Of a DNA stretch of 64,000 nucleotides, positions 43,501-50,813 are shown in pieces. The notes beneath the pieces are model-generated. The model was not told where the DNA came from and ran no database searches. It saw only the letters and a list, made by a program, of their open reading frames with translations. Numbering within the stretch: the first letter of the stretch is position 1; every line of letters starts with the position of its first letter. The position numbers and the translations under genes are program-made. Origin of the DNA: Rhizobium sp. SL86 (GTDB taxonomy: Bacteria; Pseudomonadota; Alphaproteobacteria; Rhizobiales; Rhizobiaceae); contig NZ_JAPPRJ010000009.1 in assembly GCF_026672545.1 (NCBI RefSeq), forward strand, positions 310,001 through 374,000. The letters run 5' to 3'.

Positions 43501-44474
43501 TGCCGGATGCGGAGGCCGACTTCTTCTGCCTCGGCGGCGATTCGCTTCTGGCGGTGCATCTGGTTCTGCGCATCAAGGAAGAGACCGGCCGCGATCCGGG
43601 ACTTGGCGCCATCTTCGAGCAGCCGGCGATTGCGGCCCTTGCCGCCGTGCTCGACCGGGCCGAAATCGATCATGGCCTGGGTCCGATCATCCGGCTTGCC
43701 GACGGGGATGCGCGGCGTGCGCCGCTGTTCCTCATCCATCCCGCCGGCGGAATTTCCTGGGGTTATCGCCATCTGGCCCGTGCGCTGGGCGGCGTAAGAA
43801 CAGTCTACGGCCTGCAATCGCCGGCGCTCGACCCGCACGAGGCCCTGCCGGACAGTCTCGAGGTGCTGGCACAGACCTACGTCGACCGGATGGTCGAAAC
43901 CTGGCCGAGCGGGCCGTACCATGTGGCCGGCTGGTCGGTGGGCGGCATCCTTGCCCAGGCGATGGCGGCAGAGCTGGAGGCGAGGGGGCTTGCGACCGGT
44001 GTCATTGCCATGCTGGACAGCTATCCCTGCGAGTGCTGGCGGGCGGAGCCGGAGCCGGATCAGACCGCTGCCCTGCGGGCCTTGCTTGCCATTGCCGGCC
44101 ATGACCCCGAAGCGCATCCGGAACTGACGACACGGGCCGCGATCACCACATTCCTGCGCAAGGGAAAGAGTCCCCTCGGGAGCTTGCCGGATGCCGCACT
44201 CGACGGGGTGATCCGCGTGGTGCTCGATACCAATCGCCTCGTGCGGGGCCACTACCATCGGCGGTTTGGCGGAACGGTCATCCATGTGCGAGCCGCGCTC
44301 GATCACCAGGGACGCGGACTGACGCCGCAGCTGTGGGACCCGCATGTCGGTGCGATCGATCGTATCGACGTGCCCTTCCTGCATCCGCAACTGACCTCGC
44401 CGGACGCGACAGCGCAGATCGCGCCGGAACTTGCGCGGCGTCTCCAGCCATTCGACAGATCTGAGGATACATGA
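40548..44474 (+). CDS. entF: Single-module NRPS, C-A-T-TE, serine-activating (EntF-like)
   Basis: 1308 residues. Condensation domain ~25-450 with HHLAIDG (H154, H155). Adenylation domain ~465-970 with A3 YTSGSTGEPKG; its nine-residue specificity code, read against GrsA positions, is D-V-W-H-F-S-L-V-D, the code of EntF for L-serine. Carrier with phosphopantetheine Ser at S999 in CLGGDSLL. Thioesterase with nucleophile S1130 in GWSVGG. Predicted to join DHB to serine and release or cyclise the product, as EntF does for enterobactin. ATG at 40548 overlaps the carrier stop. No MbtH-like gene seen. Confidence 0.93.
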   Translation: MTAQRRDGTAMTLIDVAGATEDRSPLTEAQAGLWYVQKIDPDNPILNASQYVELKGELDLALFRRAFETMVDEAECLSLVFEETAFGPAQRRDMSTRPALTVVDLTAAADPMAEALEAMAKDTATAVDLAKGPVSAFVLYQLSDSHCLWYERIHHLAIDGYGIVLVTNRVGEIYSALKTGATPSPSFAPISAAIAEDQAYLTGERREKDREFWKNALSRLPEVASLASGRAVSGHTFHRKTTHLPASLFEALTARAQALNVTWPDLLTVLVASYCRRFAAAPEIVVGLPFMGRLGSKAARVPCTLMNVLPVRFSDLENLSLQEAAVEGARTLMACRRHGRYRSEQLRRDLGLIGGQRRLFGPLVNIQPFDMPPAFAGLDVTLHILGAGAVDDITFTFRGDAKTKLMMEVDSNPALYSAADTAAHADRLFAYLEAAVSAKRLADVPLASPSEVQRYLFDANATAHAVPEVTLVDLIERSMRETPAAPAVSFGPEVLSYAELDRRSRALTEQLTGLGAGGDSVVAVALPRSLDLVVALFAILRAGAAYLPLDTQHPKERIGRILASAKPVAVLAGLEDGHLFEQTILPPEDWQRDPIGTTLTPPEPGNLAYVIYTSGSTGEPKGVMIEHRAIVNRLEWMREHYGFGPDDRILQKTPATFDVSVWEFFLPALSGATLIVAPPDAHRDPQAIARLIREEAITTLHFVPSMLSAFLAAPESEGLQVHRVFCSGEELTPDQRDRFHQRIAGELHNLYGPTEAAVDVSFWPAGRDDRSAPLPIGFPVWNTSLYVLDDNHLPVPPGVAGHLFLGGVQLARGYLGREDLTADRFLADPFRPGGRIYRTGDLARLREDGAVVFLGRSDHQVKIRGLRIELGEIEAAVMASGLVREAVVIAREGRAGDKRIVAYVVAAPDFDGDALKAAIRARLPDYMLPSAILRLEELPVTANGKLDRAALPAPHLELGGGRPAETPSEKLLSRLYHDLLGLESLPDAEADFFCLGGDSLLAVHLVLRIKEETGRDPGLGAIFEQPAIAALAAVLDRAEIDHGLGPIIRLADGDARRAPLFLIHPAGGISWGYRHLARALGGVRTVYGLQSPALDPHEALPDSLEVLAQTYVDRMVETWPSGPYHVAGWSVGGILAQAMAAELEARGLATGVIAMLDSYPCECWRAEPEPDQTAALRALLAIAGHDPEAHPELTTRAAITTFLRKGKSPLGSLPDAALDGVIRVVLDTNRLVRGHYHRRFGGTVIHVRAALDHQGRGLTPQLWDPHVGAIDRIDVPFLHPQLTSPDATAQIAPELARRLQPFDRSEDT

Positions 44475-44475
44475 C

Positions 44476-45252
44476 ATGCGCCTGACAGGCATTGAGGGAA
44501 AGATCGCGCTGGTCACCGGCGCGGGCGGCGGGATCGGGCGTGCGGTGGTCGATCTGCTGGTCGAAAGCGGCGCAAGGGTCGTTGCCACGGACCATGAAGC
44601 GGCCATGCTGGATATGCATCGCCACCACGCACCGGAACAGGTTGTGTGCCATGTTCTCGATGTCCGCGACAGCACCGCGGTCGATGATCTGGTGGTGGAG
44701 GTGGAACGTGACCTCGGGCCGATCGATCTCGGCATCAATGTCGCTGGCATTCTCTCCACCACGACGGTTGTCGAGACGGACGATGCGAACTGGCGCAACG
44801 TGTTTGCCGTCAATACCGATGGCGTCTTTCACGTCTCACGCGCGCTGGCGCGTGTCATGAGCCCGCGTCGACGCGGGGCGATCGTTACCGTCAGTTCCAA
44901 TGCCGCCGGCGTGCCGCGCCATGCCATGGCAGCCTATGCCGCCTCGAAGGCGGCGACGACCATGTTCACCCGATGCCTGGGGCTGGAACTCGCCCCGCTC
45001 GGCATTCGCTGCAACATCGTGGCTCCGGGTTCGACGCTGACCCCGATGCAGACCGGCATGTGGGCGGATGAGCGGGGGGCGCAGCGTGTGATTGCCGGCG
45101 TACCGGAACAGTTCAAGGCCGGCATTCCGCTGCAGAAACTCGCGACGCCGCAGGATATCGCCCAGTCGGTGCTGTTCCTGCTGTCCGATCAGGCCGGGCA
45201 CATCACCATGGCCGACCTCTATGTGGATGGCGGGGCGACGCTGCGGGCCTGA
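44476..45252 (+). CDS. entA: 2,3-Dihydro-2,3-dihydroxybenzoate dehydrogenase
   Basis: NAD-dependent SDR completing 2,3-dihydroxybenzoate synthesis; 258 residues. TGAGGGIGRAVVD binds NAD, NVAGIL follows, and AAYAASKAA gives catalytic Tyr and Lys; GSTLTPMQTGMW is characteristic of the EntA/DhbA group. It starts one base after the synthetase stop, with GAGG nine bases upstream, and ends the biosynthetic operon. Confidence 0.92.
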   Translation: MRLTGIEGKIALVTGAGGGIGRAVVDLLVESGARVVATDHEAAMLDMHRHHAPEQVVCHVLDVRDSTAVDDLVVEVERDLGPIDLGINVAGILSTTTVVETDDANWRNVFAVNTDGVFHVSRALARVMSPRRRGAIVTVSSNAAGVPRHAMAAYAASKAATTMFTRCLGLELAPLGIRCNIVAPGSTLTPMQTGMWADERGAQRVIAGVPEQFKAGIPLQKLATPQDIAQSVLFLLSDQAGHITMADLYVDGGATLRA

Positions 45253-45296
45253 GGCCGTGAGTTCGACGACATGAGAAACGGACGTCGAGATTTATC

Positions 45297-45323
45297 TTGA
45301 GAAAGTAAATCATGTTATATAGT
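45297..45323 (+). promoter_or_regulatory. IRO box (RirA) before the YncE-like gene
   Basis: TGA-N9-TCA at 45298-45312, overlapping a TTGAGA -35 element and the spacer to TATAGT (45318-45323). Same plan as the siderophore promoter. The start codon is 62 bases downstream of the -10. Confidence 0.65.
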
Positions 45324-45385
45324 GCTCGCAGCCGGACACGTTGCCCAAGCGACGCACCAAGACCCTCGAAAGCAGGACAAGCACC

Positions 45386-46807
45386 ATGAAGCAGCAGACG
45401 ACATCGACCGCAGCGCTCCCCTTCAAGATCGGGCTCAGCCGCCTGGCCCTCATCGCAGGAACTATGGCGCTTGGACTGACCGGCGCGCATGCGCAGAGCG
45501 CTTTCGATACGCTCGACAAGGACTACAAGGGACAGGTCCGCGTCAGTGCCGCCCAGCGTGGACAGCCGCTCAACGCCGGTGGCGAAGTTGCCGTCCAGGG
45601 TCAGAACTTCAAGCCTGGCCAGAAGGTTCAGCTGCTGCGCGGCACAACGGCCCTCAGCGATTTCACCGCCGATGCCGAGGGCAAGATCCAGGGCAAGTTC
45701 AGCCTGCCGGCCGATGCGGTCGTCGGTACGCATCCCCTGATCGTCACGACGGAATCTCCCTATTTTGCGGATGTGGTGAAGTTGAAGATTTCTCCGAAGG
45801 TGCCGCTGTCGGGCGAAGACAAGTTCGCCATGAAATCGGAAAAGCCGGGCTCCGGACTGTATCAGGTTGCCTTCAGCAAAAAGAACAATGCGCTGTTCGT
45901 GACCGCCTCATCCGGCCGCCCGCCGGTCAAGAATTCCGAGCTCATCAAGCTCGATCCGCAGACACTTTCCACCATTGCCAAGGTGACGCCGGCTGAAGCC
46001 CCGGCGCAGGGCGAGCGCGGCGGCGGTGTTTTTGCCGTCTATGGCATCGGCGTCGATGATGCCAATGATACGGTCTGGGTCACCAATACCCGCCAGAACA
46101 CGGTGGCCGTCTATAAGCAGTCGGATCTGTCTCTGGTGAAGCAGTTCGCACCCGGTGCGGCAGAACATGCGCGTGATGTGAAGGTCGATGAAAAGAACGG
46201 CAAGGCCTATGTGAGCCAGGTAGGGGTGCCGGAAGTCGCCGTCTTCGACACGAAGACGCTGGAAAAGCTTGCGTCCATCCAGATCCAGTCGAAGGTCCGC
46301 GGTGAACGGTTCTCGCCTGCCAGCATGGATTTCGATCCGGCGAGCGGCAAGCTGTTCGTCGTCAGCCTGTCGTCCAACGAAGTGGCTGTCATTGATTCGG
46401 TTGCCGGCAAGGTTGAGAGCGTCTTCCCTGTGAAGGGCGGTCTGTCGACCATCGGCGTTGCCTACGACGCCGCCGACAATCGCATCTTCGTCGCCGGTCA
46501 GGGCAGCGACGACCTGCTGATTCTCGACGCCAAGACAGGCGATCTCCTGCATGACGTAGCCGTCGGCGCTGGCGCCCTCAACGTGACATTCGAACCCGTG
46601 TCCAAGACCGCCTATGTCTCGGCGCGTGATGCCGGCACAGTGACGGTGGTCGATGCGGACGGCAAGATCGTCGCGAACCTGTCCGTCGCGCCGTTTGCCA
46701 ATCACGTTGTTTCGGACGGCAAGGGCGGCGTCTACGCGGTCAACAAGTCGCTCAATCCGGAAGACGACAAGGGCGACCGTGTGACCCTGATCACGCCGGC
46801 CAAGTAA
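45386..46807 (+). CDS. Secreted YncE-like beta-propeller, iron-regulated
   Basis: 473 residues. A signal peptide ends at AHA, then ~110 residues of an immunoglobulin/TIG-like domain (GGEVAVQGQNFKPGQKVQLLRG), then a beta-propeller of NHL/YncE repeats (for example VYGIGVDDANDTVWVTNTRQNTVAVY, IGVAYDAADNRIFVAGQGSDDLLILD). E. coli yncE is also iron-repressed and adjoins a TonB receptor (yncD), as here. Periplasmic or extracellular; function unknown, perhaps siderophore binding or surface function. Own IRO box upstream and a terminator after it. Confidence 0.85.
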   Translation: MKQQTTSTAALPFKIGLSRLALIAGTMALGLTGAHAQSAFDTLDKDYKGQVRVSAAQRGQPLNAGGEVAVQGQNFKPGQKVQLLRGTTALSDFTADAEGKIQGKFSLPADAVVGTHPLIVTTESPYFADVVKLKISPKVPLSGEDKFAMKSEKPGSGLYQVAFSKKNNALFVTASSGRPPVKNSELIKLDPQTLSTIAKVTPAEAPAQGERGGGVFAVYGIGVDDANDTVWVTNTRQNTVAVYKQSDLSLVKQFAPGAAEHARDVKVDEKNGKAYVSQVGVPEVAVFDTKTLEKLASIQIQSKVRGERFSPASMDFDPASGKLFVVSLSSNEVAVIDSVAGKVESVFPVKGGLSTIGVAYDAADNRIFVAGQGSDDLLILDAKTGDLLHDVAVGAGALNVTFEPVSKTAYVSARDAGTVTVVDADGKIVANLSVAPFANHVVSDGKGGVYAVNKSLNPEDDKGDRVTLITPAK

Positions 46808-46827
46808 CTCGTCCTTTCATCAAAGTG

Positions 46828-46855
46828 ACGCGCCGCGCATTCCTGCGCGGCGCGT
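46828..46855 (+). terminator. Terminator after the YncE-like gene
   Basis: ACGCGCCGCGC and GCGCGGCGCGT, eleven perfect pairs around ATTCCT, followed by TCCGTTTGTCTT. Ends the YncE-like transcript 20 bases past its stop. Confidence 0.75.
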
Positions 46856-46935
46856 TCCGTTTGTCTTGGCGAGACGTCGATTCAAGACCTTCGGCATCTG
46901 CTTGCCTGGCTGGTGAAGCAAATTCGCCACAAAGA

Positions 46936-46950
46936 TGATTATTATATTCA
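46936..46950 (+). promoter_or_regulatory. IRO box (RirA) before the siderophore receptor
   Basis: TGA-N9-TCA. It covers a TATATT -10-like hexamer at 46943-46948, so repressor binding would block the promoter. The receptor start is about 160 bases downstream. Confidence 0.65.
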
Positions 46951-47109
46951 TATTTTAACAGGTCATATTGAAGACAAGTTGACTCCACTTTTCTGCCTCA
47001 GTTACTGGAGTGACGAAGGCAGGTTTTCGGCGGCTCCATGGGGAAGCTTCAACTGAAAACCGGAACCGCTGATCCTTGCGGTAGGCCTCGCATGTTTCAG
47101 GAGTGGGCT

Positions 47110-49383
47110 ATGTTACAAGAAAAGACGTTTGGGCCGCTGCGGCCGCTGATTTCCGGCGCTGCGGCAACCGCCGGCCTTGCCATGACGGTCTCGGGTGTGC
47201 CGGCTGTCGCCAATGCGCAGACCGCCTCGGCAGGCTCGACAACGGCGACCGCGGATAACGAGACGGTACTGAACCGCGTCACGGTCTCCGGCCAGGGTGC
47301 TGCGTCCTCCGGCAATACCAACCAGACGACGACGGGCATCGCCCGCCTTCCGGCGACGATCAAGGAAACCCCGAAGATCATCAACGTCGTCTCCGAAGAA
47401 ATCATTGAGCAGCAGCGCGCCACGACGCTCGAGCAGGTGCTGCGCAACGTGCCAGGCATCACGCTCTCGACCGGCGAAGGCAATGGCGGCCAGAACGGCA
47501 GCCAGTTCCGTATCCGCGGTTTCCAGGCCCGCTCCGACGTTTATGTCGATGGCCTCAAGGATTTCGGTGTCTATTCGCGCGACACGTTCAACACGGAAAG
47601 CGTCCAGGTCTTTAAGGGCCCGGCCGGGGACAATTTCGGCGGCGGTAATACCGGTGGCCTGATCAACCAGACCAGCAAGCGCGCCAAGCTCGAAACCTTT
47701 GCCAAGGTGGACCAGGCGATCGGCAGCGGCCCGACTTACCGCACGACGGTGGACGCCAACTACCAGGTCAACGAAACAAGCGCGGTGCGCTTCAACGGCG
47801 TCTTCCACAAGCAGGATGTGGCCGATCGTGACAACGTCACGGCCGACCGCCGCGGCTTCGCCGTCGATTTCGGCACCGGCATCGGCACCGAGACGGAATG
47901 GCACCTCAGCTACAGCTACCTGCATGGCGACGGTGTGCCGGATTACGGCCAGCCGATGGTGCAGGGGTCCAATGGCATCTACCTGCCGGCCGCCGAATAC
48001 GGTTTCGACCCGTCGATCTCCTATGTCCGCTCGACCAACCAGGACGTGACCAACAACCACATGCTGGGCTCCAGCCTGCGGAGCGAACTGACCGACTGGC
48101 TGACGTTGACCAATGACACGCGGCTGACCTTCTACAGCCGTGACTTTGGCGGCACGCCGCCGGGCTCTTGCTCGATTAGCAATGGCTGCGCCGCAAACTT
48201 CTTCAACCGCAGGCTCTCTGCCACCTATTCGCTGGGTGCCGGCGGCGGCCTGACCTATCAGCAGGACGGCTGGGCGATCCAGAACGTTACCTCGGCCCAG
48301 ATGGAATTCGAGACCGGCTCGATCCGCCACAAGGCCGTTGTGGGCCTCGACGTGAGCTACCAGAACGATGAGCGCGTCAACGGTTCGTGGCCGACCTGGA
48401 GCAACCGCAGCGTCGAATCGCTGTTCAGCCCGCGCTATTATTACAATTTCTCGCCGGTCTACGATTATGCCGCCAAGCGCACGCTGGATGCGACGAATGT
48501 CGGCCTCTTCGCCAGCGACCGCATTTATCTGAACGACGCCTTCTCGGTCCTCGGCGGGCTGCGGATGGATTATTTCAAGACGGAAATGCAGCAGAGTGGC
48601 GCCTCCGTCGATCAGAGCGACACGAACTACAATCCGTCCTTCGGGGTGATCTGGGAGCCGACGAAAGACTATTCGCTCTACGCCTCCTTCTCGCGCACCA
48701 ACAAGCCGGTGGCGACCGACATCGCTGCCCTCACAGGCAACGCTTCGGAGCTTCCCTCCGACACGGCACCGCTGTCTCCGGAACGCTCCGACGTCTGGGA
48801 AATCGGCGCCAAGGCTGATCTTCTCGACGGTCGTCTTGGCCTGACGGCGGCCTTTTTCCAGGTCGACAAGGACAATGCCTACAATGAAGTGACCGGTCTT
48901 CCCGGCGGTGCGCTGGATGCGCCCACCAGCCGCCGCGTTCGCGGCGTGGAAGTTGGCGTCAGCGGCAAGATCACCGACGCGTGGACCATTCTTGCCAACT
49001 ACGCCTACATGGATGGTGAAATCACCTCCTCCACCACGGCCTCGCAGGTCGGCAAGACGGCTCCGGACGTCTCCGAGCACACCGTCAACCTGTGGACGAA
49101 CTACACGATTGCCGAAGAACTGTCCTCGGCTCTGCCGGGCAAGGTCTCCGTCGGTGGCGGCGTCACATATGCAAGCTCCTATTGGCTCGATGCGAACAAC
49201 ACCTACAAAATCCCGGAAGCCTTCTCGCTTGATGCCGTTGTTGCCTACGAGACGGACAAGTTCCGCATCTCGCTCAACGGCTACAACCTGACGGATCACC
49301 AGAACTATTCGTCCGGTCAGTCGGGCCGCGCGGTTCCGGCCTCGGGTCGTACCTTCATGGTGAACATCGGCACGACGTTCTGA
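47110..49383 (+). CDS. fiu: TonB-dependent catecholate siderophore receptor, Fiu/PiuA type
   Basis: Outer membrane receptor of 757 residues. A long signal peptide ends near ANAQ; the plug (~55-230) has ARLPATIKETPKIINVVSEE, LRNVPGITLSTGEGNGG, QFRIRGFQARSDVYVDGL and ESVQVFKGPAG; a 22-strand barrel follows and ends in ...VNIGTTF with terminal Phe, the outer membrane insertion signal. Start at 47110 has CAGGAG seven bases upstream. Next to PiuC, as in Fiu-YbiX and PiuA-PiuC pairs. It is the probable importer of the DHB-serine siderophore made by the operon upstream, or of its breakdown products. Confidence 0.92.
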   Translation: MLQEKTFGPLRPLISGAAATAGLAMTVSGVPAVANAQTASAGSTTATADNETVLNRVTVSGQGAASSGNTNQTTTGIARLPATIKETPKIINVVSEEIIEQQRATTLEQVLRNVPGITLSTGEGNGGQNGSQFRIRGFQARSDVYVDGLKDFGVYSRDTFNTESVQVFKGPAGDNFGGGNTGGLINQTSKRAKLETFAKVDQAIGSGPTYRTTVDANYQVNETSAVRFNGVFHKQDVADRDNVTADRRGFAVDFGTGIGTETEWHLSYSYLHGDGVPDYGQPMVQGSNGIYLPAAEYGFDPSISYVRSTNQDVTNNHMLGSSLRSELTDWLTLTNDTRLTFYSRDFGGTPPGSCSISNGCAANFFNRRLSATYSLGAGGGLTYQQDGWAIQNVTSAQMEFETGSIRHKAVVGLDVSYQNDERVNGSWPTWSNRSVESLFSPRYYYNFSPVYDYAAKRTLDATNVGLFASDRIYLNDAFSVLGGLRMDYFKTEMQQSGASVDQSDTNYNPSFGVIWEPTKDYSLYASFSRTNKPVATDIAALTGNASELPSDTAPLSPERSDVWEIGAKADLLDGRLGLTAAFFQVDKDNAYNEVTGLPGGALDAPTSRRVRGVEVGVSGKITDAWTILANYAYMDGEITSSTTASQVGKTAPDVSEHTVNLWTNYTIAEELSSALPGKVSVGGGVTYASSYWLDANNTYKIPEAFSLDAVVAYETDKFRISLNGYNLTDHQNYSSGQSGRAVPASGRTFMVNIGTTF

Positions 49384-49407
49384 TCGTCGGTCCCGTGTTG
49401 AAAACCA

Positions 49408-49434
49408 GCCATGCGCCGGAGGACGGCGCATGGC
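49408..49434 (+). terminator. Attenuator/terminator between receptor and piuC
   Basis: GCCATGCGCCG and CGGCGCATGGC, eleven pairs around GAGGA, then ATTTTGC. Probably a partial stop that lowers expression of the downstream genes relative to the abundant receptor. Confidence 0.6.
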
Positions 49435-49464
49435 ATTTTGCATGACAGACAACAGGCCAATCCC

Positions 49465-50151
49465 ATGCTCATCCAGGTTCCAGATGTTCTGACTGCGGAC
49501 GAAGTCCGTCATTGCCGCGCCGTTCTGGAGGCTTCGCAATGGGTCGACGGACGCGTGACCGCCGGCGATCAGGCCGCCAAGGCGAAGAACAATCTGCAGA
49601 TCCCGGCCGAAAGCGCCGAAGCGCAACAGCTCGGTGATCTCATCCTCAACGCGCTTGCTCGAAACCCGACCTACAATTCCGCCGCTCTTCCGCTGCGTGT
49701 GCTGCCGCCGATGTTTAATCGTTATGATGTCGGCATGACGTTCGGTGCGCATGTGGACAATTCGATCCGCACTGTTCCCGGCACCGGCGGCATGCGGATG
49801 CGCGCCGATGTCTCCACCACCATCTTCCTGTCCGATCCGGAGGATTATGAGGGCGGGGAACTGGTGATCGAAGACACGTTCGGCACCCATGCGGTGAAAC
49901 TACCGGCCGGCCACATGGTGGTCTACCCGTCGTCGAGCCTGCATCGTGTGGTGCCGATCACGAAGGGCAGCCGCTGGGCGAGTTTCTTCTGGGCCCAGTC
50001 GATGATCAAGGACGATGGCCTGCGCGCCATGCTCTATGATCTTGATGTCTCGATCATCCAGATCCGCCAGCAGCTCGGCGACGACAATCCGGCTGTTCTC
50101 GGTCTGGTGAACCATTATCACAACCTGCTGAGACGCTGGGCCGAACTGTGA
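49465..50151 (+). CDS. piuC: PKHD-type Fe(II)/2-oxoglutarate hydroxylase PiuC/YbiX
   Basis: 228-residue dioxygenase of the PKHD group that accompanies Fiu/PiuA receptors. Iron ligands H96, D98 (AHVDN) and H160 (LHRVVP), with R170 (GSRWASF) for 2-oxoglutarate. The natural substrate of this family is not established; a periplasmic or cytosolic role in catechol-siderophore iron use is inferred from constant pairing with the receptor. The Sel1-repeat gene begins at its stop codon. Confidence 0.93.
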   Translation: MLIQVPDVLTADEVRHCRAVLEASQWVDGRVTAGDQAAKAKNNLQIPAESAEAQQLGDLILNALARNPTYNSAALPLRVLPPMFNRYDVGMTFGAHVDNSIRTVPGTGGMRMRADVSTTIFLSDPEDYEGGELVIEDTFGTHAVKLPAGHMVVYPSSSLHRVVPITKGSRWASFFWAQSMIKDDGLRAMLYDLDVSIIQIRQQLGDDNPAVLGLVNHYHNLLRRWAEL

Positions 50152-50813
50152 TGAAGGCTGAAACAACGAGCCTTGATCCGGACACGCTCGTCGAGACGCA
50201 GTTGGCGCTTGGCCAGATGCATCTCGATCGTGGCGAACCGGACAAGGCGCTCGAATGGTTCCGTGCCGCGGCCCGCAGTGGCGATGCGCGTGCGCTCAAC
50301 ATGTTGGGCAGGGCCTACGAGCGGGGTTGGGGGATCGCGGCCAATACGAAAGAAGCAGCCGTCTATTTTCGCGAGGCGGCCGAGCGTGGTGATGTGTGGG
50401 CGATGTTCAACCTTGCCGATCTTCACTGTCGGGGCGAGGGCGTGGAACGTGACGAGACTGCCGCCTATGCGCTTTATGCCGAGGCGGCGAGGCGCGGTCA
50501 CGCCAAGTCCCTCAACATGCTGGGTCTGTTTCATGAGGATGGAGCAGCTGTGCCGCGTGATCTCGACAGGGCGTTGTCCTTTTTCCAAGCGGGCGCCAAG
50601 GCCGGTGATTGCTGGGCGCAGTTCAATGCGGCTCGCCTTCTTCTGTCGAGGGGCACGACCGACGAGGCCATTCGTTGGCTGACGGCATCGTTTGAAACCG
50701 GTTTTCCCGACTATTTCCGTCATCTGGCGGAGGCGCTGGAGGGAAATGCTGATCCCCGCCTGGCGGCAATCGGTGCAGAGGCGCGGCGTCTGCTTGCGGG
50801 CGTTCGCCCATGA
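50151..50813 (+). CDS. Sel1-like (TPR) repeat protein
   Basis: 220 residues made of about five Sel1-type helical repeats (ALNMLGRAYERGWGIAANTKEA, AMFNLADLHCRGEGVERDETAA, SLNMLGLFHEDGAAVPRDLDRA). No signal peptide, so cytosolic scaffold or adaptor. The ATG shares a base with the piuC stop; a GTG one codon earlier is also possible. The stop overlaps the alpha-hydroxyacid oxidase start by four bases. It recurs beside piuC in other proteobacteria. Confidence 0.88.
   Translation: MKAETTSLDPDTLVETQLALGQMHLDRGEPDKALEWFRAAARSGDARALNMLGRAYERGWGIAANTKEAAVYFREAAERGDVWAMFNLADLHCRGEGVERDETAAYALYAEAARRGHAKSLNMLGLFHEDGAAVPRDLDRALSFFQAGAKAGDCWAQFNAARLLLSRGTTDEAIRWLTASFETGFPDYFRHLAEALEGNADPRLAAIGAEARRLLAGVRP

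Larger units (their letters stand above)
46808..47109. other. Intergenic region before the receptor, with terminator and IRO box
   Basis: The 302 bases hold a terminator hairpin at the left, an IRO box near 46936, and a ~150-base leader with no gene I can support. An AT-rich patch (46935-46975) marks the promoter; a near-perfect TTGACT at about 46978 may be a second -35 element. Confidence 0.6.

Noticed and set aside
42702..44813. 703-codon minus-strand frame opposite the synthetase
   Set aside because: The plus-strand frame has intact A, T and TE motifs; the opposite frame has none.
36847..45252. Agrobactin-type (DHB-Thr-spermidine) synthesis cluster
   Set aside because: No VibF-like multi-C or cyclisation domains and no VibH-type condensation protein; the A domain reads as Ser, with a terminal thioesterase as in EntF.
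47113..49890. 925-codon minus-strand frame opposite the receptor gene
   Set aside because: Shadow of the receptor, whose plug, barrel and terminal Phe fix the real strand.
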